Source of the DNA: Micromonospora narathiwatensis
GTDB lineage: Bacteria > Actinomycetota > Actinomycetes > Mycobacteriales > Micromonosporaceae
NCBI RefSeq assembly: GCF_900089605.1
Contig: NZ_LT594324.1
Coordinates: 2,356,001 to 2,420,000, forward strand
Reading direction: 5' to 3'
Length of the DNA: 64,000 bases
Part shown: one piece after another, positions 26,151 to 33,702 of the stretch
Numbering within the stretch: the stretch's first letter is position 1
Layout: each line of letters begins with the position of its first letter
Made by a program: the position numbers and the translations under genes
The notes under the pieces: model-generated
The model's input: only the letters and a program-made list of their open reading frames with translations
What the model was told of the DNA's origin: nothing
Databases searched by the model: none

Positions 26151-27293
26151 ATGTTCGAACTGGAAGATGCGGTCAAGCAGTGCGTCGAGCGAGTGGCGCG
26201 GTTCCGCCGGCAACACCAGCGCATTGGCGAGCAGAACACCAAGGCTGGGCTCATCGAGCCGATTATCGGGGCGCTGGGCTGGGATCTGTTTGACCCAGAC
26301 GAGGTGCACCGTGAGTACCGGCGGCGGGGCGTTGACAATCCTGTGGACTATGCCCTGCTGCTCTTGCGCACCCCCCGGCTGTTCATCGAGGCGAAGGGGC
26401 TGGGCGAAAATCTCGACGACCCGCGCTGGGCCAACCAGACGATCGGCTACGCGACCATGGCTGGGGTGGAGTGGGTCGCCTTGACCGACGGCGCGGAGTG
26501 GCGGGTCTACAACGCGCACGCTCCGGTGCCCATCGAGCACAAGCTCTTCCGGGCGGTCCGGCTCGAGGACGACGTCGATGCAGCCCTCGAGCTGTTGTGC
26601 CTGCTCAGTAAGCAGAACATGGGGGACAACCGGATTGAGGACCTCTGGAAGGGATTCTTCGTCGACCGGCAGGTCCACACCGAGCTGACTGATCTGTTCG
26701 CTGGATCGGACCCCGCATCCGAACTGGTTGACCTGCTTGATAGCCGGATGCCAAGGCTGAGCCGTGAGGAGATCCGGCAGAGCCTCATCCGCGCGCGGGC
26801 CACCTTCGACTTTCCGATGTCGGCGGCAGTCGCCGCTCCGCCGGCCCAGCGGCAATCCCTTCCGCCCCAGGCGTACGAGCCTCCTACACAGCGGGCGGCG
26901 CCCGAGCCGGTCCCGGTGGCATCGGCGTATCCGTCGCCTGTAACGAGAAGTTCGAAACGAGCACCACACGTGACGCCGGACGAGCGGAGGCTGAAGCTCG
27001 TGGATCTCCTCGCCGCCGGGCGCCTACGGCCGGGCACCACGCTCTTCGGCCGCTACCTCGGGCAGCAACACACTGCGGAACTGCTAGCGGATGGCCGGGT
27101 GCGGTACCGGGGGGAGGTTCACAACTCACCCTCCAGCGCAGGGGAGGCGGTGAAGATCGCGATCCATGGCCGGGACATCACCGACAGCCGCAAGGCGACC
27201 GACGGACTCGACTTCTGGCAGGCGCAGGATGCGGTGACGGGTGACGTGGTCACGCTTAAGGAGATCCGCCGTCGCGTCGCGTCGGGGAGGTAG
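26151..27293 (+). CDS. HsdR_N-type PD-(D/E)XK nuclease fused to a RAMA-like domain
   Basis: A 380-residue protein. Residues 25-160 match the type I restriction N-terminal nuclease family found as a stand-alone protein: NTKAGLIEPIIGALGWDLFD, then D66 (NPVDYALLLL) and E80-A-K82 (RLFIEAKGLG), a PD-(D/E)XK site, then VEWVALTDGAEWRVYNAHA. A Pro-rich linker (220-270) leads to a C-terminal domain (LVDLLAAGRLRPGTTLFGRY, AELLADGRVRYRGEVHNSPS, DGLDFWQAQD) resembling RAMA, a domain proposed to read modified adenine in DNA. It lies 12 nt after the kinase and 2 nt before the DUF6308 gene. It may cut DNA according to its methylation state, or help HsdR. The RAMA call is from pattern recognition and needs a profile search. 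Confidence 0.75.
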   Translation: MFELEDAVKQCVERVARFRRQHQRIGEQNTKAGLIEPIIGALGWDLFDPDEVHREYRRRGVDNPVDYALLLLRTPRLFIEAKGLGENLDDPRWANQTIGYATMAGVEWVALTDGAEWRVYNAHAPVPIEHKLFRAVRLEDDVDAALELLCLLSKQNMGDNRIEDLWKGFFVDRQVHTELTDLFAGSDPASELVDLLDSRMPRLSREEIRQSLIRARATFDFPMSAAVAAPPAQRQSLPPQAYEPPTQRAAPEPVPVASAYPSPVTRSSKRAPHVTPDERRLKLVDLLAAGRLRPGTTLFGRYLGQQHTAELLADGRVRYRGEVHNSPSSAGEAVKIAIHGRDITDSRKATDGLDFWQAQDAVTGDVVTLKEIRRRVASGR

Positions 27294-27295
27294 CG

Positions 27296-27973
27296 ATGTC
27301 GTCCGGTTGGCTTGGACTGCGCGACCTCATTGCCGTGCTCGATGACGAGCACTCAGGCACCGCCCTCCGGCGCTACTTCGCGCCCGGCGCTTTCACTGGC
27401 AGCCAGTTCGAGGCGTTGGGCGGCAGCCCAAAGGCCCTGCACCGGGACGCGGTGGTCGCCGAGGACCTGATCGCTGTTGAGCTGCTGAACGCGCGCGTCC
27501 CTCCCGGGGTTGCTCTCGACCTCCTGCAGGGCGATCTTGGTCAGCGGATCAGCGACGAACTGCGCAAGATCCCGATCGGCGTGGACCTGAGCGACGAGAG
27601 TGCGAGGACGTACATCGAGGACGGTGGTCCAGCAGAGCTCGCGTGGCGGCTGCTGACCAACCGTCATGGCGTGAACAAGGCCATCGCTGGGAAACTCCTG
27701 GCCCGCAAACGTCCGAGGCTCATCCCGGTTTACGACAGTGTCGTGGCGTGCGCGCTTCGTGGCCGCCCTGGGTTTTGGCTCTGGCTACACGAGCAACTCC
27801 GAGCTGAGGATCTTCTCATGACGCGGATGTTGCGGAAGCTACGGGTCGAGGGCGATGTCCCGACGCATGTATCCGACATACGCATTTTCGACATCGTTTT
27901 CTGGATGCGTCATAGAGGTGACCACAGAAGTCGTGGCTGTCCCGGGCTGCCGAATGTCGGCCCAAGCCTATGA
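27296..27973 (+). CDS. DUF6308 family protein
   Basis: A 225-residue protein starting MSSGWLGLRDLIAVLDDEHS. Characteristic words are RRYFAPGAFTGSQFEALGG, AEDLIAVELLNARVPPGVAL, GKLLARKRPRLIPVYDSVV and IFDIVFWMRHRGD. A paralogue with the same words in the same order is encoded at 35875-36549. The function is unknown. It is the last gene of the extended type I RM operon, starting 2 nt after the RAMA nuclease. The conserved KLLARKRPxLxPVYDxVV block, with basic residues and an Asp, may be a nucleic-acid-binding or active site. Its 3' end overlaps the convergent GntR gene by 6 nt. Confidence 0.8.
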   Translation: MSSGWLGLRDLIAVLDDEHSGTALRRYFAPGAFTGSQFEALGGSPKALHRDAVVAEDLIAVELLNARVPPGVALDLLQGDLGQRISDELRKIPIGVDLSDESARTYIEDGGPAELAWRLLTNRHGVNKAIAGKLLARKRPRLIPVYDSVVACALRGRPGFWLWLHEQLRAEDLLMTRMLRKLRVEGDVPTHVSDIRIFDIVFWMRHRGDHRSRGCPGLPNVGPSL

Positions 27974-28204
27974 GTCTTGCTCCGACGTGTCCGCGACGAA
28001 GACGCCGATGCCCATTCGACCGACAAGCTCACCCAGCTCAATCATCGAGTCCAGGGCGCGCCGCACCGTGACGTGGCTCGTGTCGTACTCCTCAGCAAGG
28101 AGGCGAGCGGACGGGAGCTTACTTCCCGGCGGATAGATCCCAGCCCGGACCTTCGCGCGGAGATCATCTCTGATCTGGCGCCAGAGCGGCTGGGCGTACG
28201 GCAT
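27968..28204 (-). CDS. GntR-family winged-helix regulator, short form
   Basis: A 78-residue protein made of little more than the GntR DNA-binding domain: PLWRQIRDDLRAKVRAGIYP, then GSKLPSARLLAEEYDTSHVT and VRRALDSMIELGELVGRMGI. It has no ligand-binding domain, as in the short KorSA/TraR-like or YtrA-like regulators of actinobacterial mobile elements and chromosomes. No ribosome site is seen before the ATG at 28204. Upstream, TGTAAAG and two tandem TTTACAGG words (28236-28274) look like its operators. It is convergent with the RM operon and divergent from the XRE/DUF397 genes, so it may control both its own gene and the rightward transcript. Confidence 0.8.
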   Translation of the reverse strand: MPYAQPLWRQIRDDLRAKVRAGIYPPGSKLPSARLLAEEYDTSHVTVRRALDSMIELGELVGRMGIGVFVADTSEQDS

Positions 28205-28235
28205 GCGGCCAGCAAAGCAGCCGTCGAGATGAGCA

Positions 28236-28285
28236 TGTAAAGCATCCCCATCCTATCTTTACAGGCTTTACAGGTTTGCTAACCT
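28236..28285 (+). promoter_or_regulatory. GntR-type operator cluster overlapping a rightward promoter
   Basis: TGTAAAG (28236-28242) is inverted relative to CTTTACA (28257-28263), and TTTACAGG is repeated in tandem at 28258-28265 and 28267-28274. A plausible promoter uses TTTACA (28258-28263) as -35 and TAACCT (28280-28285) as -10, 16 nt apart, driving the small gene and XRE regulator. Repressor binding here would cover the -35 box. Confidence 0.5.
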
Positions 28286-28319
28286 TCTCCCATCAGCGAC
28301 AGGGAAGAGCGGGAGGGAC

Positions 28320-28625
28320 ATGGGCAGGCGGTGGAAGTGGTTCTTGCGGCCGGGACGCGTCGCGATTGACCTGGTCGGACCGGTCGTACCGGATGGCAAC
28401 GTGCCGGGGAGCTGTCGGCGGCCGACGGGGGAGGACGGCGTACTCGATGGGCGGGTGACCTCGCGGTGCGACGGCGCGGTCGTCTACGAGCGGCCCGAGC
28501 GGTGGCGGGCGGCTCCGCCGCGGAACCAGCGCGCGGACCGCGACGACCCGCGGCCGCCCGGCGAGCAGCCCGACCGGCAGCGGCGGGGGAGTGGCCCGGT
28601 CGAGGGGCGGGGTTCGGATGGCTGA
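28320..28625 (+). CDS. 101-aa basic protein of unknown function upstream of XRE regulator
   Basis: It starts MGRRWKWFLRPGRVAIDLVG with a good GGGAGGGAC ribosome site and a plausible promoter upstream, and its stop overlaps the XRE regulator start by 8 nt. After about 60 residues the sequence becomes Arg/Pro/Gly-rich and low in information. No family was recognised. It may be a real leader gene or an open frame by chance in GC-rich DNA. Confidence 0.4.
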   Translation: MGRRWKWFLRPGRVAIDLVGPVVPDGNVPGSCRRPTGEDGVLDGRVTSRCDGAVVYERPERWRAAPPRNQRADRDDPRPPGEQPDRQRRGSGPVEGRGSDG

Positions 28626-29499
28626 GGACGTGGGGTCGACGGTGCCGCGCCGGCAGCTCGGGCGGGCGTTGCGGGAGTTGCGGACCGAGGCGCGGATGAC
28701 GTTGGACGGCGCGGCGCAGGCGTTGCAGTGCAGTCGGCAGAAGGTGTGGCGGATCGAGGCGGGGCTGTGTGCGGTGCGTGGGTTCGACGTGCGGGGGATG
28801 TGCGAGCTGTACGCGGCGACGCCCGAACTGACCGGCGCGCTGGTCGCGTTGGCGGGGGAGACGCGGGCGAAGGGCTGGTGGCACTCGTACGGCGACACCA
28901 TCCCGGACTGGTTCGAGCTGTACGTCGGGTTGGAGGCCGCCGCCGGCCGGCTGCGCGAGCACGCCGACGCGCTGATCCCCGGGTTGTTGCAGACCCGGGG
29001 GTACGCGACGGCCGTCTGCCAGCACCGGCCGGACCTGCCCGACGAGGAGCGGGAGCGCCTGGTCGAGGTGCGGCTGCAACGGCAGGGCCTGCTGCTGCGG
29101 CGGCTGCCTCCGCCGCCCCGGTTCGACGTGATGCTCTCCGAGGCGGTGTTGCTGCGGGTCGTCGGTGGCCCGGCGACGATGGCGGAGCAGCTTCGGCACC
29201 TGGTGGAGGTGAGCCGGCTGCCGCACGTGTCGATCCGGGTTGTGCCGTTGGCCGCCGGCCCGCACGTGGGTGCCGTCGCGGGCGCGTTCGTGCTGCTGGA
29301 CTTCCTGCCCACCAACCGGGTCGAGCCGGAACCGTCGGTCGTCTACAGCGAGTCGTTGACCGGCGCGCTCTACCTCGATCGGAAGGAGGAGATCGCCGCG
29401 TACGAGAGGGTCTGGGTCAGCCTCGACTCGCTGGCCCTGGACCGGGTCCAGTCCCGACACCTGATTCGCAAGATCCTGGAGGAGGTTCACCATGGTTGA
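28618..29499 (+). CDS. XRE-family transcriptional regulator with DUF5753 domain
   Basis: A 293-residue regulator. The N-terminal HTH (GRALRELRTEARMTLDGAAQ then QKVWRIEAGL) binds DNA; the C-terminal DUF5753 domain shows the usual words WFELYVGLEAAAGRLREHAD, LIPGLLQTRGYA, SIRVVPLAAGPHVGAVAGAF and VVYSESLTGALYLD. Such proteins are paired with DUF397 partners in streptomycetes and relatives, where members act in development or antibiotic control. ATG 28618 follows GAGGGG; the start of the paralogue at 42645 (MAEDIGSTVPRRQLGR) is nearly identical, which supports this choice. The end overlaps the DUF397 gene by 8 nt. Confidence 0.93.
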   Translation: MAEDVGSTVPRRQLGRALRELRTEARMTLDGAAQALQCSRQKVWRIEAGLCAVRGFDVRGMCELYAATPELTGALVALAGETRAKGWWHSYGDTIPDWFELYVGLEAAAGRLREHADALIPGLLQTRGYATAVCQHRPDLPDEERERLVEVRLQRQGLLLRRLPPPPRFDVMLSEAVLLRVVGGPATMAEQLRHLVEVSRLPHVSIRVVPLAAGPHVGAVAGAFVLLDFLPTNRVEPEPSVVYSESLTGALYLDRKEEIAAYERVWVSLDSLALDRVQSRHLIRKILEEVHHG

Positions 29500-29686
29500 C
29501 CTGACCGGCGCGCATTGGCGCACCAGCACCCGCAGCGGCGACAACGGCGGCAACTGTGTCGAGGTTGCCGACAACCTGCCCGGCGTCGTCGCCGTACGCG
29601 ACAGCAAGGACCGCAGCGGCCCGGTCCTCACCTTCACCCCGGACGCCTGGGCGGCCTTCGTCCGCGTAGTGCCGCCGTCGCGCTGA
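29492..29686 (+). CDS. DUF397 protein, partner of XRE-DUF5753 regulator
   Basis: A 64-residue protein: MVDLTGAHWRTSTRSGDNGG followed by NCVEVADNLPGVVAVRDSKD and a final FTPDAWAAFVRVV. This is a complete DUF397 domain (W-x-x-S-x-x-S, then NCVEVA and V-x-V-R-D-S-K). It overlaps the XRE gene by 8 nt, the normal arrangement for these pairs. DUF397 proteins are thought to antagonise or modulate the paired regulator. Two further copies exist in the window, one intact on the minus strand at 41565 and one broken at 30713. Confidence 0.9.
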   Translation: MVDLTGAHWRTSTRSGDNGGNCVEVADNLPGVVAVRDSKDRSGPVLTFTPDAWAAFVRVVPPSR

Positions 29687-30665
29687 TGAGCGAGCGGTCG
29701 CGGTGACGCGTCGGTCCCGGACAGTCGCGAGCCGGCCCCCGGACCGCCTCATCCGGTCCACGCGACCACTGCTGCGGTCCGGGACACCGCCGTCGCGGTC
29801 CTTGCCCCGGCGGGGCAGCGCTCGGCGGTCCCAGACGGTGTTCGCGGTCCCGGGCGGTACTCGGCGGGCACGCCGGTCCGGGACCGAGGCCCCGGTACCG
29901 TCGCTCCGGTCCCGGCCGCCCGGGCCGCCGCCCAAGCTTGAGCTCACGGGACACTGCGGTCCCGCAAGGTGCTCAACCGATAGCCACGCGCTGGCGGGCA
30001 CCAGCTGTCCAAGCGCCATCGCTGCCGGGTTCGTCACGTCCTGCGCGTCGAAGCCACCACACCCGACCATCTCGCGCCCGGCCTGTTAGGCCGGGCGCCG
30101 CGTGACAGGCCACCACTCGCGATTCCTGTCGGATCAAGCCGTCCCGGTGGCGCTTCTGTCAGCAAGCCCGCCGGCCCACCGTCTGACAAAATCTGACCCG
30201 ATCTAACAGGACCTGACCCGGCGGGTGGGCCAACGGCTGGTATCGATAGGACCCGGGGCGGTTAGGATCGGCGACGCTGTCAGTCCTGACAGAGGCTGAC
30301 TATGGATGCAGCTGCGGTGCGGCATTCCGCGGCTGTCGCCGTGGCCTGCGGGCGATGCGGCGACCCGTGCGAGCGGTCGAGAGGGACTGTCTTGGGCGCT
30401 CGTCGCGGCCGAGATGGCCGTGTGGTTGTCAGCCCGCGTGTGGGGGCTCGGCTGGGTGCGGCATTGGGGGCTCGGTTGGGGGCGTCGGCGATTCGAGGCC
30501 CCAAACGAGCCTTGCCGGCCGGCCCTGTCAGGTGACTGAGCTGCGGAAACCTGAGCCGATAGGAACCCGTCGGCAAGATCAACCCGCCCAGACTCCCTAA
30601 CTTCTTAGGGACTCTCAGGGGGTTCTTACGCGGGTAGGACATGTTTCGCACGGACAGTCGCCGGC
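29687..30665. other. non-coding stretch of about 980 nt with CGGTCC repeats
   Basis: No convincing gene was found on either strand; the open frames give Arg/Pro/Ser-rich translations without domain character. The left part holds nine CGGTCC words within about 250 nt (29712, 29754, 29775, 29796, 29826, 29845, 29874, 29907, 29957), three of them spaced 21 nt apart. The right part contains a possible promoter with a palindrome near 30263-30292 and several TCTGAC/CCTGAC words at 30180-30230. It lies between an XRE/DUF397 pair and a broken DUF397 duplicate, so it may be a recombination scar. Confidence 0.5.
30263..30292 (+). promoter_or_regulatory. -10 box followed by a perfect palindrome, no gene recognised downstream
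   Basis: TAGGAT (30263-30268) is a strong actinobacterial -10 sequence. Immediately downstream CTGTCAG-TC-CTGACAG (30277-30292) is a perfect palindrome placed at or just after the expected transcription start, where a repressor would block transcription. The same CTGTCA word occurs in the divergent region at 14601. The transcript could be a small RNA or an unrecognised short ORF. Confidence 0.35.
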
Positions 30666-30905
30666 CACAGTCCGACATCTGATGCGGAAAGAACCTGGAG
30701 CGCAGGTTCGCCATGGTTGACCTGACCGGCGCGCACTGGCGCACCAGCACGCGCAGCGGCGACAACGGCGGCAACTGCGTCGAGGTCGCCGACAACAACC
30801 TGCCCGGCGTCGTCGCCGTGCACGACAGCAAGGTCGGCACTGGGCCGGTCCTCACATCCCCGACTCCTGGGTGGCCTTCTTGGGCGCAGCTCCATCGTCG
30901 AGCTG
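30666..30905 (+). pseudogene. frameshifted DUF397 gene, partial duplicate of the 29.4-29.7 kb locus
   Basis: From 30713 the sequence repeats the DUF397 gene at 29492 almost base for base (MVDLTGAHWRTSTRSGDNGG, NCVEVADNNLPGVVAVHDSK) with one inserted codon. A 4-nt deletion near 30868 then shifts the frame, so the conserved end (I-P-D-S-W-V-A-F) continues in another frame and a wrong tail of about 50 residues would be made. The 47 nt before the start also match the last codons of the XRE gene (degenerate CACCTGATTCGC to CATCTGATGCGG), although no XRE gene remains. It is therefore a decayed duplicate of the pair's junction rather than an independent gene. Confidence 0.75.
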
Positions 30906-31127
30906 CGGGGGGTGAAGCGGTGCGGGCCCGTCCGCGTTGGCCCGGGTCCGTGCCAACGCACCTGCCGACTCGTGAATGCGCTTCGGTCGCCGGTCTGTCA
31001 GGAAGCCGACAAAGTCGCCAGGGGCTCAGCTAGCCTTTCCCGCCTATGGTGGACTGCTCCGCCCGCCGATGGACCGGTTGTCGTGCCGGCTCAGGGCCTA
31101 AATCCGTGGTAGACGAGGAGTCGGTGC

Positions 31128-33671
31128 ATGGTCGCGGCACGCGAGACGACGCTGCAGGAGTTGCTGGAGGGCTCGAAGCAGTATCAGGTGCCGCTCTACC
31201 AGCGCACCTACTCGTGGACCAAGTCGCAGCTCGCTCGCCTCTGGGACGACATCCTGAAGTTGGCCGAGGACCGGGTCGACGAGGCAAACGCCACCCACTT
31301 CATCGGCTCCCTCGTGCTCGCGCCCAGCCCGACCATCAGCCCGGCCGGCGTGGCCGAATACCTGGTCGTGGACGGACAGCAGCGGCTCACCACCCTGACC
31401 ATCCTGCTGTGCGCCATCCGCGACCACCGCGCCCAGCACGAGGACCCAATGCATCGCGACCGGCTCAACCAGCAGTACCTGGTCAACCCGTGGAAGCCGG
31501 AGCCGCAGCGGCTGAAGCTCGTCCCCACCCAGGCCGACCGGGCCGCCTACCTGGCCTGCCTCGACTCGACCCCGGAGGCCGGGGGCGCCGACCCGGTGGG
31601 CGCGGCGTATCGGTTCTTCGTCGCGCAGCTGGCCGCCGCCGACGACCCGGACGACCCGCTCGACATCGAGCGCATCGAGAACGCCGTCATCTCCGGCCTT
31701 GCGCTGGTGTCCGTCACCGCCCAGGCCGGCGACAACGTCCATCGCATCTTCGAGTCGCTCAACAACACCGGCCTCAAACTCACCCAGGCCGACCTGCTGC
31801 GCAACTACCTGTTCATGCGGCTGCCCACCCGGGGCGAGACCGTCTACCAGTCACTCTGGCTGCCGCTGCAGAAGCGGCTCACCTCGGAGCAGCTGGAGCT
31901 GCTGTTCTGGCTCGACCTGGTCCACCGCGACCAGCGGGTCAAGCAGACCGACGTCTACTCGGCCCAGCAGACCCGGCTCAACCGACTGCACTCCGAGGAG
32001 GAAATCGAGGCGGAGGTCAAGCGGTTCAGCCGCCTCGGCGCGCTGCTCCGGGTCATCCTGCACCCCGCCGAGGAGAAGGATCCGGGCGTACGGCGGCGGC
32101 TGGCGCGGCTCAGCGCCTGGGGCACGACCACGGTGTACCCGCTCCTGCTGCACCTGCTCGACCGGCGTGACCAGGGCAGCGCAACCTCCGAGCAGGTCGC
32201 CTCGGCGATGCTGTACGTGGAAAGCTTCTTCGTGCGGCGCCTCCTGACCGGCCGTCCCACCAACAACCTCAACCGGATCCTGCTCGCCGTCGTCACCGAG
32301 ATGGACCAGGACCCGCCGGTGGACCAGGCCGTGCGGAGCTACCTGTCGATCGGGCGCAAGTACTACTCCAACGACGCCAGCGTGCGGGCCGCGGTACGGT
32401 CGATTCCGTACTACCTCAACGGCCGCGCGCACCAGCGCAAGCTGATCCTCCAGTGGCTGGAGGAGTCGTACGGCAGCAAGGAGCCGGTGACGCCGGACTC
32501 CCTGACCATCGAGCACGTCCTGCCGCAGAGCCCCACCACCGAGTGGCGGCAGATGCTGGCCGCCGATCTCGGGCCCGACGAGAACTTCCGCGAGGCGCAC
32601 GAGGCCCTGGTCCACACGCTGGGCAACCTCACCCTCACCGGCTACAACTCCGAGCTGAGCAACAGCTCCTTTCCGGTCAAGCGGCTCCAGCTCGACAAGA
32701 GCGGAGTCCGACTCAACCAGGAGATCGCCGCGCGGGAGCGGTGGGGCCGCCCCGAGATCCATGCCCGCGCCGACGACCTCGCCGAGCGCATCGTCGCCAT
32801 CTGGCCGGGCCCCAACGAGCAGGCGGCCGACTCGCCGGAGGTGCCCTGGGACGTCATGGCCAAGGCCCTCGCCGAGCTGCCCGCCGGCTCCTGGACCACG
32901 TACGGCGACCTGGCAGCACTGATCGGCAGCCACCCCGTGCCGGTCGGGGCCCGGCTCGCCAACCACCCCGTGCCCAACGCGCACCGGGTGTTGCAGGTCG
33001 AGGGGACCGTCTCGCCCAGCTTCCGGTGGTCCGACCCCGACCGTACCGACGACCCGCGCGACCTGCTGCGTGCCGAGGGCGTGAAGTTCGACGAGTACGG
33101 CCGGGCCGATCAGGCGCAGCGCATGGGCACCGAGGATCTGGCGCAGCTCGCCGGGGTGACGCCCGAGGACGTGCCGGAGCGACTGCCTCGACCCCGTTCG
33201 GGCGAGGACGTCGACTACGCCGAGCGGTTCATCGAGCAGCTCACCGCTCTGCAGGGCCCGGCGGTCGCGACCGCCACGCACGTCGTGCTCGACGCGTGGA
33301 CGACGATGGGTGGCACCCTCCTGTACGGCATCGGCGGGGAGACCTCCTGCTTCCTGATGGCGCGCCCCAGGCGACACGAACTTGGCGACATCTGGCCGGC
33401 GGCGATCTACCCGAGCGGGAAGTTCGAGGTGGTGTTCCAACACCTGAGCACCCGTACGCCATTCGACGACGTCACCCTGCGGGAGGAGCTTCGGCAGCGG
33501 TTGAACCAGCTGCCGGGCGTGGACATCGCCCCCGCGAAGATCGCCCTGCGGCCGGGCTTCCCCCTGACGGTCCTCGCCGACGCCGATGCGCGGGAGGCAC
33601 TGCTGGATCACCTGCGCTGGTTCTACGACCAGGCGCGGACGCCCGCCGAGGACAGCCTCGCCATGGACTAG
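31128..33671 (+). CDS. GmrSD-type (DUF262-DUF1524) restriction protein fused to ATL and DUF5655-like domains
   Basis: An 847-residue multidomain protein. DUF262 (GmrS-like) occupies about 1-240, with VPLYQRTYSWTKSQL (Q25, R26, W30), FIGSLVLAP and VVDGQQRLTTLTILL. DUF1524 (GmrD-like His-Me nuclease) lies about 445-560, with TIEHVLPQS (His near 462) and LGNLTLTGYNSELSN. Residues about 571-665 resemble an alkyltransferase-like domain (LPAGSWTTYGDLAALIGSHP), where the reactive PCHR motif is replaced by PNAHR, as in non-enzymatic ATL proteins that recognise modified bases. About 700-845 fits DUF5655 (TSCFLMARPRRHELGDIWPA). GmrSD enzymes cut DNA with modified cytosines; the ATL may add lesion or modification recognition. 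It begins an operon with a UvrD-like helicase. Confidence 0.85.
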   Translation: MVAARETTLQELLEGSKQYQVPLYQRTYSWTKSQLARLWDDILKLAEDRVDEANATHFIGSLVLAPSPTISPAGVAEYLVVDGQQRLTTLTILLCAIRDHRAQHEDPMHRDRLNQQYLVNPWKPEPQRLKLVPTQADRAAYLACLDSTPEAGGADPVGAAYRFFVAQLAAADDPDDPLDIERIENAVISGLALVSVTAQAGDNVHRIFESLNNTGLKLTQADLLRNYLFMRLPTRGETVYQSLWLPLQKRLTSEQLELLFWLDLVHRDQRVKQTDVYSAQQTRLNRLHSEEEIEAEVKRFSRLGALLRVILHPAEEKDPGVRRRLARLSAWGTTTVYPLLLHLLDRRDQGSATSEQVASAMLYVESFFVRRLLTGRPTNNLNRILLAVVTEMDQDPPVDQAVRSYLSIGRKYYSNDASVRAAVRSIPYYLNGRAHQRKLILQWLEESYGSKEPVTPDSLTIEHVLPQSPTTEWRQMLAADLGPDENFREAHEALVHTLGNLTLTGYNSELSNSSFPVKRLQLDKSGVRLNQEIAARERWGRPEIHARADDLAERIVAIWPGPNEQAADSPEVPWDVMAKALAELPAGSWTTYGDLAALIGSHPVPVGARLANHPVPNAHRVLQVEGTVSPSFRWSDPDRTDDPRDLLRAEGVKFDEYGRADQAQRMGTEDLAQLAGVTPEDVPERLPRPRSGEDVDYAERFIEQLTALQGPAVATATHVVLDAWTTMGGTLLYGIGGETSCFLMARPRRHELGDIWPAAIYPSGKFEVVFQHLSTRTPFDDVTLREELRQRLNQLPGVDIAPAKIALRPGFPLTVLADADAREALLDHLRWFYDQARTPAEDSLAMD

Positions 33672-33702
33672 TCTCCCACCACCCACCCCGGAGGGTCCGA
33701 CC

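Noticed and set aside
14645..27973. BREX, DISARM or Pgl system
   Set aside because: No pglZ, brxC/pglY, brxL or drm-type genes are present; the genes fit a type I RM system with added genes.
30302..30600. Three short overlapping plus-strand frames after the palindrome at 30277
   Set aside because: All are Arg/Gly/Ala-rich without ribosome sites or family words; a small RNA is as likely.
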